Positions 43,710 through 56,038 of a stretch of 64,000 bases of DNA are shown here, one piece after another. Within the stretch, counting starts at the first letter, position 1, and each line of letters begins with the position of its first letter. The position numbers and the translations under genes were made by a program. The stretch is from Clavaria fumosa (Eukaryota > Basidiomycota > Agaricomycetes > Agaricales > Clavariaceae), in NCBI GenBank assembly GCA_951802425.1, contig OX637801.1, forward strand, positions 3,286,001 through 3,350,000, given 5' to 3'. The notes under the pieces are model-generated. The model saw only the letters and a list, made by a program, of their open reading frames with translations. It did not search any database and had not been told where the DNA came from.

Positions 43710-46422
43710 TCATAAGAGGTCACGCACCTTCCGCATGAATCCAGACACGCGCCCAATATCGACAACCTGGGCCTCGCTTTCCATGGCAATCACAAGATTC
43801 ACCAGCATCTAGTGCGTGCAAAATCAGTTGTCAGGACTTCTGAATCACGCAAAAACATGAGACTGACCTCCTCGACCTTATCTACGGGAATCCCTGTGCA
43901 TAAGGCAATGATTTTCTTGCACATGAATTCTTTCTCTGCACTTGCGCCCTTGAGACTTTCAAGTCTCGCCTTGACAAGTTCCTCGATCCTCGCGTACCAC
44001 ATCTTCAATCTTCTCAGTCGTATCAACGTAGCCACTGAGTCCCCGTGAGGTACAGTAGGCTCTGGGTCAACTGCGAACGAAATATCGACTGCCCCGCCGA
44101 GTCCGAGCATTGTACCGGCGGGTCCGCGCCATGCAAACGCAGGGCTGACGGTGGGGGGTGAGTCCTGCTCTCCAGGGTCCACCCGACCGGTCCAGTCGAC
44201 TTGGTCTTCATCAGCGTGGGCTTTCTCCAGATTGCGCATCCGCTGCATAGTTTGGTCAAGCTCTCCACAACGCCCTTGCCAGACTTGGATTTGCTTGCGT
44301 TGTTCGGAAAGCTCACGAGTTGCGGCGCGGAGATGGGCCTGGGTCACGTCCAGGGAGTCTTGCTTCGCTTTTATCTCGACCGAGAACTCGGAAGACAGGG
44401 ATTGGATCATCGTCGTCATGTCTGGGAGGTCGTGAGATGATACATCAGGGATGGCCTTAGAAATGAGCCTCACCGGCAATCACGTCCTGACTCTTTTGCA
44501 CCGGAGCAAGAGGAGACCGTGAAGACGATAGTAGATCTTCCACACGAGGACCACTGCCGAGTTCCTGTAAATGCATTAATGAGGATCCTAAGAGAGGGAC
44601 GCCCCACTCACCTCTGTCTCCACACCAAAGTCGCCCGGTCTCAAGCCCAACTTATTGGCTAGAAGCTTATTCGCACCCACATCAAGTAACGTTCTTACCA
44701 AACTACGGTTCCCAACCCTGGCTGCGATGTTCAGAGCTGTATCTCCGTTCTCATCTTGCAAATCGACCAAACTTTTGAAATCGCCCGCCTGCCGATGTGC
44801 GATCCAGTAGAATATCTGATCCAGGTAGTACCGCGCAGCAAAAGCGCGCCCTTTGACACCAGCGAGAGCGACGATATGGTGCAAGACGCTCTTCCGCGAC
44901 GTATCTAGAGTGCGGATAGATGCATGTAGAGAAGCAACAAGATTGGTGAAGGTTTGTGCATCGGAATTGTGTGTCGCCAAACATGCACGAATGAGAGGTG
45001 TCTCTCCTAGAAAATTGCCCCTATGGACATTTGCACCATTCGCTACCAAAGCGTCAACTGTTTGAAGACGCGCCATGCTTGCGGCAAGATGGAGAGCGGT
45101 ATGCCCTTGATCATCCAGTATAAGATCTGGATCGAATTGACCAACGTTAGTGTTGTCGGAATGAGGCAGCGCAAGAGGCACATCCGGGCCAATAGTGCGA
45201 AGGATGCCGAGGACAGTTGCTGGATTGTCTGCCTGGAATATGGCCGTCAGAACAGTTGCACGACGCGCATCTTTGAGGGGCATGGATAGATCGACGGAAT
45301 GTGGTAAGTTTGGCTTGGATGCGAGACGAGGAAATAAGGTGTCGACTTCTGTCCTTGAGGCACCATTGGCCTCAACAATCGCATGCTCCCCGTCGAGATG
45401 AGGCGATTGCCAGTCAAGGTTGTGAGCCGGGGACGACGAAGACTCTTTCCGAAACCGTTTGGACGGTGAAGGATTTTCCTCGCCGTTCGCCTGCGGCGCG
45501 GCGGAACCAGCGCGCGACACATCTGACGTATGAATTTCGAGAGGAGGATCGAGTGCAGGCTGTGTGTGGGCGGAAGGAAACTGGGAGTGACCAGTTGTCG
45601 ATAGCTCAGTCTCATCATTAGAACGCGTCCGTTTGAGGTTGGAGTTTGGTGGAGGGGTGGGCACGCCAGAAAATGGGGATGGACTGTAGATGGCTCCTGG
45701 ATAATATGGGTTTGGAGAGACATAATCAGCCTGTTTGGAGGCAGGAGGCAGTGATGTGGACGGCGTAAACAAGCCTTGGGCGCGACCTTGGTTCAAGAGG
45801 CGAAGGGCAGACCCAGGCATGATGGGAGGTGGAGCGAGTGCTGAAGCGCTAAAATTTGCAGCAGCGTTCAAACCAGAGAAAGAAGATGGCGCAGAGAGGG
45901 GACGTGGTGATCCAATGCTGGCGTTCCCGCCGGGAAATGAGCCCAAGTTGGCGGTATTGGGAGTGAAGTCGAAGAGTGGCGCAAGGAGTGATGCCACACC
46001 ATACTGGAGGGCAATATCGCGTCCTCTTTCAAGGGGTACCCTACCCACAAAAAAATGGGGCTACTCAATGGACAACCATCATAGAAACACTGATACGTAC
46101 CACGTTCCTTGATATTTACCATAACCGCCCTGTACGATTTCATGTTTACCGGGTAGAATTTCTTTGTCAAGGATTTTGGTGCGTCTCCCTTTGTCGACGC
46201 CCGCGACTTTGAGTATTTGTGTTGCGTTGACGAAGGAGTCTGCGCGTCTGCGCATGACCGCGATGCCCCGCACCATACATTCGTATACCTGGGCGTGACG
46301 CGCCATTTGCATGAGCCACTGGATCATGGGAAGAGACCGTTACTTACTTGCACAGAGGAGTAGACGGCGTTGTATATCTTGACGGGGGGCGGCTGTCCAA
46401 CAGCCCGCGGAACGCTCTGCAT
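43710..46422 (-). CDS. MBP1: MBF-type transcription factor (APSES domain, ankyrin repeats)
   Basis: Six exons: complement(43710..43808, 43868..44421, 44474..44564, 44612..46040, 46101..46288, 46348..46422). The protein is 811 aa. An APSES/KilA-N DNA-binding domain occupies about residues 12-115 ([58 protein letters not shown]). A Ser/Pro-rich linker, ankyrin repeats (about 390-560, [39 protein letters not shown]), a coiled coil and a C-terminal partner-binding region ([14 protein letters not shown]) follow. This is the architecture of Mbp1/Swi4 and Res1/Res2, which bind ACGCGT/CRCGAAA elements to drive G1/S genes. Two ACGCGT boxes lie in its own promoter. ATG 46422 is the likely start; the frame is open upstream. 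Confidence 0.92.
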
Positions 46423-46829
46423 GATGGTACCCTCGCGGCGGTGGGCGTCAAAGTGCGTGATCCAGCAAGGGTCGGAACGCGTCCTGCAAGACGCGGAGTT
46501 TGAATGCACACCCCAGACTTTGGAGCAGCCTACCTTGCATGCTCAAACGTTGGCGATTCTGACAATGGCGACCTCAAGCATGTCAGGCACTCATCAAGTT
46601 CACCAGCCTCTGCTCCCACTCGAGGAGGTGGAGGGCACACCAGGTTCGTCTCAATGTGGAATTGTGGATACAGGCACTTCCTTGAAGCGTATTTGTATTC
46701 CGTCAGTGTACCCCGTCATACATATGATAAGACGCGTCAGTCACTTTCGTTGGGTTTGCACTACAACTAAGATTATTGTGGTCTTCTAGGATATGATTGT
46801 ACGTTGGTCCACTCGCAATTTACATTAGG
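46423..46829. promoter_or_regulatory. Divergent promoter with two MluI cell-cycle boxes
   Basis: The 407-bp region between the MBF-type factor and the channel gene contains ACGCGT at 46477-46482 and 46732-46737. This is the core site of Mbp1-family factors. Short ORFs present here do not look real. Confidence 0.5.
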
Positions 46830-49800
46830 ATGCTCAAACAGCTCGCACATCTGCTTCAGCACTTCATAGGTATCTAACGTTCCCATTCCGCGAGGAGTCT
46901 ACGCTGATTGCATCTTGAGATACGCCTTTGGCTTATGAGGCTGTGAGTAGGTTTGTAATTGCGTGTATGACAGAACCCACCTGTTCACAGATGACCGCAC
47001 CCGACTTGACCTATACCCTCGTCCTTCCATTGGAGGAAAAATACACAGCGCTACAGCGTACCGGAAACAAAGCTATCGTATTCTGTTTACTTCTCAACCG
47101 TGTGCACTTTATCCGTGATCAAAGCATCACTACGCGGTCGCTTTCGGCCTCTCGCGCTGCCCTCTGTGAGATCCTAGCCATAAGGACTCTGCGCAATTAT
47201 GGGAACAGCACTCTCGATCTAATTACGGTTCTTACTACGAGCTGGCCTGTGTACAGCGGCGCCGACCAGAGGGTAATCGCCTCTGCCAGAGACGCCGGAG
47301 ATGATTTGGAGGACAGAGTTGGCAATGGGATTGAAATGGCGATATTAGGTCGAGCAAAACGATTCATCGGAAGCCCTAGTTGCCAAAAAGTGATCAGCTG
47401 TATTTGGACGTGCGTCCCGATTTGAGAGTTGTGTCGCTTGCTGAGTTCTTTGTTAGTGGCACATGTGTCTATCAGGCCCAGAGCAATCATTCTATACTCT
47501 CAGACGTAGGATCATCCTATCGAAATGGTGGAATTTTACACCTCATTGGCCGTCCTGCAGACATACAAACGCACCCCAGTGCATTTCTATGATCCTCACA
47601 AAGCCCCATTGCTCGACCATTATCGGTACGTGCTTCATAGACTTTGCCCACCCCGCTCAGTAACTCTTGAGATGTCGCCCACTAGGTTGAAAGTGCCTGC
47701 AATACGCTCCGTCTTGGAATACTTGAAGTATGCGCTCCCTGAATCAGCCGCTGCTTCCACTGCTACACTTCCATAGCTTTTTGACCCTGTTTATGCTCTT
47801 CCTCTTTGCGATAGAGCTCAATGAAGTGGAACGAATCAACGTTGCCGAGCTTTTTTTCATAGTCTACGCGCTTGGCTTTACATTGGAAAAATTTGCTGCC
47901 ATGCAGGAGCATGGGATAAGAGGTTCGTACGTATGTCTCTTGCATAGTTAAATGCTGAAAGGATGCAACCAGTATATTTTACGGGGACCTGGGTATTCTC
48001 AATGTCAGCCTTTTGCGAACCTGGCCCTAATCATCATCTTATTCCAGAATGGGTTTGATATTGCGCTTGGTACGGTCGCTCCCAATACATCGTACTACCG
48101 CTTAGCCGCATCATCCAGTCACAACTTATTGTGTATACGCGTTTCTACGTTCTTACGGCGTACATTATCACCGTAAGCCATGTCCCCCCTTACTGTCGTC
48201 CACGCGGCATGTCACCGTTTGTGTGGCAGAGGCATGGGCTAAGGAACTCGGCATTGACAGCCTAGCACTTATTGCTTGCCTCTTATTTCCGAGGTCAGAC
48301 TTTCATTATTGCTCTTACTTGATTTATTGACTTTCACCAGACTTGCGTTCGTCACATTGAAGAACAACGTCATGGTCTTATCGCTACGAGCATTGATCAT
48401 GCAGTTTGTGGTTTTAATGATTATTGCTGCTTGGTGCTTTGGCGGATTTTTGTATGCACTGTGGATGTAAGTGATTCACCAAATAAGTGTCTACGCTGCA
48501 CCCTCATGCACCGATAGTCTTAGCCGTACTGGACCTCGGTGAAGTGCTCCACAAATGTCCAGCGTTCAGGCATTGATCCGGTTTCCCCAGATATTCTGCT
48601 GGGTGCGCCGAGTGACCTAATGTATGCCGTCTCTCATCCTGAGTTGTGCAGCACAATCGCTTGGTGGATGCTCGATCTCTGGTTTGGTCTCGATGCCAGC
48701 GGATTTGATAAAGCAAGTAAGTATGTACATTGTGTCTATGCCACGTTGACCCCATATCACCTTTCAGCGCAATTCCATCCTTACTTCGGCCCTGTTTTGA
48801 TGGTGACATATGCCTGCTTATCCAACACACTACTTTTGACGGTCCTGGTCTCGGTGCGTGTCACACATCGGTTTGGCTGATAAAACTGTTGAACTGGAAT
48901 AGATCTTGTCTCACACTTTCTCGACAATCAATGAAGACGCCGCGGCCGAGGTATGCTCTGAATCTTGGCTGTTATCCTCCTGACTCGAAAATATTGCGCA
49001 GGCCATGTTTCGTAAGGCCGTCTCCACCATTGAAGGGTGAGCCCTCTGCCCATGCTCCTCAATGGCATGAAATTTAGCGATGAGCAGTGTCAAGGCGGAC
49101 TCTCTTTTTTCATATCAACCTCCCGTTAATCTTCTGGCGTTGTGTATCATGTTGCCTGCGAGCTACATCTTGTCTCCCCGGTGGTTCCATAAGGTATTAT
49201 GTTATTTCGTTCTGATTCTTCGTTAATTTCTAAAATGCACGGCCAGGTCAACGTCTTCATGATCAGGTCCTGGCTTGTCATATGTACTTCTCCCTCAAAA
49301 GACCTCATGCGTACTTTATTAGGCTGACAAGCTTCCCTATTCTTTTGCTCATCGCGTGGTATGAGCGTTCCCGAAAAGCCAGTGGCGCCAGCGGTTTTTA
49401 TGAAACAATAGCAGCCGTTGCCGAGAAGGCTTTTGATACATTGCCTAAAGGGCTGAAAAAGCGACTATGTGAGTTTTTTCACATTTCTTGGCTGCTCTTA
49501 ATGTAACGTCCGTCAGCATTCTTCGAGGGCCTGGTTGGGTCCGAGAACGATATCGACGCGATCTTTGAGTTGGAGTTTGAGGAAGAATTTGACAGTGCAC
49601 TTGCTACGAACCACTCCCACGCGGATGAAACTGGTTCAGGACGCACGAAGCAACCGCAATCCACCCCGCGATCACCTGATAGACATAGTCACGCTGCTGT
49701 ATCAGAGCCATTTCCCCAGACCAAAAAGACCCACGGGGTTGAAGTCATGCAAAGCCCACTGGCGCAAATTTTTCAGCCTGTCACAATGGACGACGACTTT

Positions 49801-50190
49801 GGTGCGAATGTCGGCGAGGCTGGGACTTCCACTGGCCTTGCTCCCAGCAGAAGTTACGGACCTGCCACTCGACGCAAGTTAACTTCCGCGCACAGGCGAA
49901 CGAGAGATGACATTGGAGTCACAAATGCTCCCTACACATCTGGAATGCCTCCACGAAAATGCTCCGTTAGCTCACGATTGGACTTCATGGATGATATGCA
50001 TTTCTTGGAAAGCCCAAGTCCTTATGCCGAGGACGATTCGGAGAAAGGTCCGAAGACAGCTGAGGTAGAGCAGGAAGAAGAGCATTCAGGTGGCATACCA
50101 CCTTCGCTTGTCCGCCGGCTAATGGATATCGAGGGGCGGCAGGCGCGAATCGAGGATTTGTTGTTGCAACTGGTGGAAGTGAAAAAATAA
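46830..50190 (+). CDS. YVC1: Yvc1/TRPY-like cation channel
   Basis: The 21-exon model has exons starting at 46830, 46920, 46991, 47457, 47561, 47686, 47777, 47974, 48048, 48119, 48230, 48341, 48518, 48652, 48768, 48903, 49002, 49088, 49247, 49323 and 49517. It closes in frame at 50190 with 756 aa. The N-terminal cytosolic region includes EEKYTALQRTGNKAIVFCLL and YKRTPVHFYDPHKAPLLDHY. The transmembrane part contains FLTLFMLFLFAIELNEVER, EKFAAMQEHGIRVYFTGTW and IAWWMLDLWFGLDASGF. The pore-side helix VTYACLSNTLLLTVLVSIL precedes an acidic Ser-rich C-terminus. The family comprises vacuolar TRP-type channels releasing Ca2+. The first two exons, and the junction across 48539-48651 (a 113-nt intron by my model), are the weak points. 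Confidence 0.85.
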
Positions 50191-50438
50191 TTTTTTTATT
50201 TGTACATTCGCAGTGACTGCGCGAGCCGTAGCTAATACATTATCCCAATACATTGAGTGTAACTCTGTCCGTCTTCGTTACTATATGGAGGTATCACAAT
50301 AAGAAGCCCAGAAAATATAGTCCACGGCATCGAAGACTGTAAAGGCGACGAACTAATGTACACGATACTTATACATAACGTCCAAGGGATGAGTGTACCT
50401 GGATAGAATTTTTCATGAGAAACCAGGAACAGGAACGG
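50191..50438. other. Convergent 3' intergenic region
   Basis: 248 bp between the stops of the channel and kinase genes. It begins AATAATTTTTTTATTTG, a likely 3'-processing region, and holds nothing else recognisable. Confidence 0.5.
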
Positions 50439-53400
50439 TCATTGTACTGTACAACCAGGTCTGGAATGATGCTTTTTTGAATTTTGATTGCTGTTACCTG
50501 GTGTGGTCGTCCGCTGAGCAGAATTCGATGAGGGCCTAGGGATTTCCGCCATATCTGAATCGGCAACGACAGAAAATCGACTACCGGACGTCTGAGTCCC
50601 TGGGTCAGATTTCTCAGGGGCGTTACGGCTTGAAACGCTGTCCGATACCGTGGCGATGCTGCGATAGCTGTTTGGAGTAGCGGTGCTACATGAAGAAGAT
50701 GCTGATTGTTCTTTGGTACGCTTAAGCACTTTCGGCCTTTGCGTAACTTCCTTGGAATCGGGCGACTCGCGCGGCGGCGGAGGTGGAGGAACGGGTGTAG
50801 AAGGCTGAGCTAATTCTGGAGACACCACGCGATAGCGTCTGAAAACAGAAATGAATTTGTGACCACTGGAGGGTTGTAAAGGCGCAGAGTTGGCCTTCTG
50901 GGGCCGTGGTCTGGACGGCGGCATAGGTGATGGATTCGGTGCATCCACACTCGTGCGCGGGCTACGCGAAATATACGGAACGTCCGACATGGGACCGGTG
51001 GGTCGAGGGCCTGGCACCCCTCCCTCTGCGTTGTCCATCGGGTTGGAATACACGCTGGCGGGATTCCCCTGCTCTGCATATCGAGCGTACAATAGTAGCT
51101 GCGCACGCAGGTCACATGTCGGGGGAGCATCCCTGGCGCATTTTGAGTGCGCGATGAGGCTGCATTGGGCGCATAGAACAGCGGTCTTTTTTGCATGTAT
51201 GGAACAGACTCTGCAAAGCATGGCTAGGAGAGGCATTGTACATTAATGACCTTTGCTCAAGTCTATCAGAAAGCGACTCACGTTTGCTGAAGGTCGTCTT
51301 TACGAAGTTGTGTTCCCGTGGAGAGATCGCGTTATTGTCCGGGGGCAGGAGCGAAGCAGGAAGCGCATTGGGGATGAGGGAAACCTTCGGCGGTGAGCCG
51401 CTGACTATATCATCTATTCGTGGAGGTGCCTCGGATGAAGGAGAATCATTCATGTCAAACTGTAACCAGTACCGCGCAAGTTCATTCTTCTGTAGGTCGG
51501 CGCTCACTCTGCGCAGGAACGGAATGCTATCCTGCGGGCGCAGATCCTGAAGACCTCGATCAAATTGACTGCCAAAAAGATGGCTCTGCTGATAACGCAC
51601 CTTGTGCGCGCCCCAATTATCCTTGAGCCAAGGGTGCTCGCACAGAAGCTCTGCAGTTGGCCGTCTCTTTGGATTCTTGAAGAAGCAACGCTTGAGGAAA
51701 TCTCGTAATGAGTCAGAGCAGCCTTCAGGAATGGGCGGCATCCCATCCTCGACGATGTTAAACATAACTACGGTTGATGTTCAGCGTAGAGCGCCGAAGA
51801 TCACAAGGAGTAACTCACCAGACATGCTATTCGCAATATCGGAGTAAGGTGGTCGCCCGGTGAGAAGTTCTATCACGGTGCATCCTAGCGACCAAATATC
51901 CGATTTCGGAGATGCGCCTTTCAACTCGATGACCTCCGGAGCCATCCAGTTTGGAGTGCCTGCGACGTCTTTCATGTCCCTCTGCATCGCCCTCAGGTTG
52001 AGAGATACACCGAAATCGGAAAGCTTAACGTTCCCATTCTTGGTAGTCAGAATATTCGCAGCCTTCAAGTCGCAGTGCACAACGTCACTCTCGTGCAGAT
52101 AGTGCAAACCCTCAAGGATCTTGACCACGTATATCGCCACCAAGTGCTCTGGGAATTTACCAAAGGCCTTCAGCGTTTGCCCGAGTGACCCATTCTCGGC
52201 AAATCTATGACACATGTCAGACAATGTTATTAAATGAAAGGCACTAATGCTCACTCAAGGATAATGCTCAACGTGTCCTCATCCCTTGCCATACCCTCAT
52301 ACTTGACAATACTCGGGTGCGACAACCGCTTAACGAGATCGACCTCTCTCATCAATTGGGTCACTTCTTCCTCCTTCAGGCCTTCAAGACGAATGCGTTT
52401 AACGGCAACCATTTGGCCACTGTCCATGTTGAGCGCTCGATAAACGGAACCAAACTGTCCACGTCCGATACAGTTGCCCAATTGCTATCACGGGGTTCAC
52501 TAATGAATGACTGGATGCATGTACAGAAACTTTGTTGGAGCTTACGAAATGAATCGGCGGTTTCCCTTCCTCCCTGATAACGAGGGTCTTCCGTATACCA
52601 CCGCCATCCAAAGATTCCCTCGACATATAGTCGCTAGCGCTAGGATTGCTTGACGCAACGCCAAGATTGACCATGCTCTCGTACCTCGAGCGTCGTGCCG
52701 GCCGGGCGCCCAACTCGTCGTAAGAATATGGTCTTCCGCGGCGTCTAGCGCTCACCCCATCAATCTCGCTCTGGAAACGGCCTCGCGGGAGACGTGGTTT
52801 ATCTATGGGTAAAGGGGAATCTGTACCACGTCGGGCGTCCGAGGAAGGTGCTGGGGACGCAGAATTCGCGGTGCGTTCACCAGATGCGGCTCTAGGAAAA
52901 GGTAACAACGAGTCGGTGCTCTGATCACGCGTTGGCCCACGGTCATCTAGATTTCGCGGGATGTAGACGCCTGTCCGACGGGGGCTCGGCTTGTTGCTGC
53001 TGGCCCGACGCAAGACAAGACGGCTGGAACTCAGATTGTCGGGACTCGAGTCGCGAATGGCAGGGTCCCTAGGGGCGAGCGCGCACGACGTGTCGATGCT
53101 GTGGAGCGCACGATGCGTCGGGCGTCTGGGGAATTGCTGCAACGACTCGACGCTCTCGTTGCGTCTGCCGACTATGGCAAGCTTTCGGGCGCCTGACTGT
53201 GACGGCGGGGTGACGGACATGGGCGTTTCGGAATAGCCTTCGTCTCGATCAGCCGGGGTGCGCTGTTTGATGGGGATAGGGCGGGAGGGCAGGGCTTGGA
53301 CATCCCTGAATTCATCAGGCAATTTGCCTTTGCCAAGACGACTGACATGCGCCTTTTCTACCCTTGACTCTGTTCGTTCAAGCGCAATCCCCTTCGCTGT

Positions 53401-56038
53401 GCCATGGGCACTCGGTCCGCCGACACCCTCCTCTGCTTCTTCCGCTACTCTCGAGAGATCGACAACGGGCGGGTCACTCTGCTTGCGGTCGCCCACCATT
53501 CCCCGCTTACGGCCCTTCTCGTCCGGAACGAACGCAGCAGCGATAGAACTGCCCTCCGCGCGGGACAAGGACGGAGGGTCGGTCTGCTCCGTCGTGACAC
53601 TGCGGATAGTGCCAAACTTGTTCAACCCACCTCCGCTGTGCCGACGGACATCGAACACGCTAGAAAATGCCGTAGTATCAGTCACGCTGCTGGACGCTAC
53701 CGACTGTCGAGCCGCTTTCCTGGTGTCCGCGATCGAGGCACGGACAGAGTTCCCTGGCTCCGCCTTGGTGGAGTCAGCAACCGAAATACGTTCCGGGGGA
53801 GTGAAGACATTCGGCAGACTCGAGGACAGGATGACGGCATCAGGGTCGTCTGCACGCCCGGGGAGTGGCCGCGCCCGAAGCGGCGATCTCGGAGGGGGCG
53901 ACATCGCGCGCGGCCCCACTTTGCTGTTGTTGTTGTTGGCGGCGACACTACCAGGTCGGGGTGTCTTCCGATCTCTGCTGCCATCTTTGACGGTCTGTCC
54001 GCTCGAGCCACTACTTCCGCTGTGGCTCTCAGAATGGACCACGGATAGATCGGGAGAAGGCCTCTTTATCTGGATAGGGGGGGACTGGGCCCTGGTTGAC
54101 AGCGCGACCCGAACCCGACCCAAACTAAGGTTAGGGGTCGAAGCAGCGGCTCGTGACCGTCCGTATGTGTACACCGAAGCAGCGCCGCTGACGCCGGCGG
54201 CGGCGGAAGCATTCTTGGCTTGGCCACGAAGATAGTTCGAAGGGTCGAGTCCAGGGGCTTCTGAATGCTGAGAAAGCGCGCTGATGGTTCCAGCCACACG
54301 GGCCAAGGACTCCGGAGTCGATTGGATAAGGTCGTCAGGCAGAAAGAGGCTGTCACTGGGGACGCCAAATGACGAGCATGCAGTCAGGAATTTCGCCACG
54401 TTGGAGGTTCGAGTGAATCCGTCGTCTCTAGGATCCGGGCGCAGGACTGCAGCCGAACGCAGTTTGTTATAGAGCCTGCAACCGAGATCAGTACCCGACG
54501 CAACTTAAGAAAACAGACTCAAATTCGTACTGGCATAACACGTAGCCATCTCGAAGCACTTCAGAGAAACACTTTCTCTCTCGCTCATCTGTGCCTAGGC
54601 TCGATCCAGTATTGCCAGACAAGTTCACTTGCGAGGAGCTCCCGCTCGCAATCCCCCCATTATTTCTCCACAATCGCTGGGATCTGACCAGTGGGCGTAT
54701 TCGTGCTTCTATATCCTCCCACTCCCTCGCACCGCCGCTATTGCGGGACAGATGGGATGGCGGTTTGGCCAATTCCCTGCACAGAATTAAGACGGCGGAC
54801 CGAATCGACTCCCGACGCTCAAGATCTGGGGAAGCTGGGATGGAGGTAGACGACACGTTAAACTGTCGGTTGTGAGGATAGTTCGGAGCCACTGCCCGCG
54901 GCCGTATGGAAGACGGGGATGCAGGTGGAGGGGTATCCGATACGCGCCGTTGCTCAAAGGAACTTCTTCGCGCCGTTGGAGATACAGAGGAGCGCGTGAA
55001 TGAAGACGGTGGTCTGCGGACAGTTGTCGGCGTCACAGAACGTGTCCGTAACGCCGAGTTCGGCTGGGTGGGAGTCGCAGCGGTCGGGGAACTCGGGGGG
55101 GTCCCAATCGGCAGATGGGTGGAGCTTGAAGATGCCGCTCGTTGAGACGAGAGTGCGCTGGCCTGCCGCCTGTGGGGAATGGGGGTGGGCGTGCCTGGAG
55201 GGCTCTGCGGCTCTCGGACTCTCCTTGTCTCTGGGGTGTGAGGGTTCCTGCGCAGAGTAGACGACAGAGACGGCGTAGAAGGGGAAGTCAATGATGGTTT
55301 TGACGGCCTGGCATTATCGTTCGAGGAGCGTCTGGGTGCGCTCACCAGCGAAGCGTTTACTTCTGGAGACGAGGGTTGAAGACTCGCTCGTCTTCCTCGA
55401 CCGGGAGATATGATGGCATCGGTGCCAGAGGAAGAGGTCGCTGCGACTGCAGGTCGGGATCGGGGAGAGGGGATGGCTTGAGAGGCAAGATGCAATGCTG
55501 GGGAGGACATGGTTGCTTGCCGAAGGGAGGGGGTGGTGAATCCAGGAGCGCCAGAACGGTGAACCTCAGGGGTCTGCTTCCCGTCATCCTTGGTTTTGCC
55601 TATCGTAGGAGACAGACGCACAGGCGAAGTGGGAGATGGAGGGGGAACCGCTCGCCTGAAGGGAAGGTTGCTCTCTATTCTTCGAAGCATACTTGGCTTA
55701 TCTTTCTCCTTCGTTTCCTTAGCGGCGACGTTACCGCTCGCCTTCGCCTTCGCCTGCGCCTTCGCCCTCGCCTTTCCCTTGGCAGACTCGCCTTGGGCGG
55801 GGTTCGACGACGGGCTACTGGATTTCATTGTGGGTAATCGTAAAGACGAGCGGAGGCGGTGGAGGGCCCGTGGGGGCGGATCGGGTGAGTCCGTCTCGGG
55901 GGGACTGGAAGACGAAGGCATCGGGGAACGAGAGGATGAAGGAGCCAGCGAGGGAGACACTGTGATACAGTTATGATTCGAATTGAGGTAATGGGAAGAT
56001 GATGTATTGGCGGGTGGAGCGAGGACAGCAATGGCCAT
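50439..56038 (-). CDS. Cdc15/Cdc7-type protein kinase with CH domain and C1-like finger
   Basis: Six exons: complement(50439..51223, 51282..51767, 51819..52204, 52255..52484, 52546..54475, 54531..56038). The product is 1774 aa and all phases close. Order: a Ser/Pro-rich disordered start; a calponin-homology-like region (about 415-565, [37 protein letters not shown]); a long disordered linker; a Ser/Thr kinase (about 1147-1400); and near residue 1515 a cysteine/histidine cluster ([32 protein letters not shown]) like a C1 finger. The kinase has [29 protein letters not shown] in place of HRD is common in this group. Homologues (Cdc7 of fission yeast, SepH of Aspergillus) act in the septation initiation network. 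Confidence 0.87.

Noticed and set aside
53258..54235. 325-aa plus-strand ORF
   Set aside because: Antisense shadow of the disordered linker of the Cdc15-like kinase, which is supported by domains on both sides and intact splice phases.
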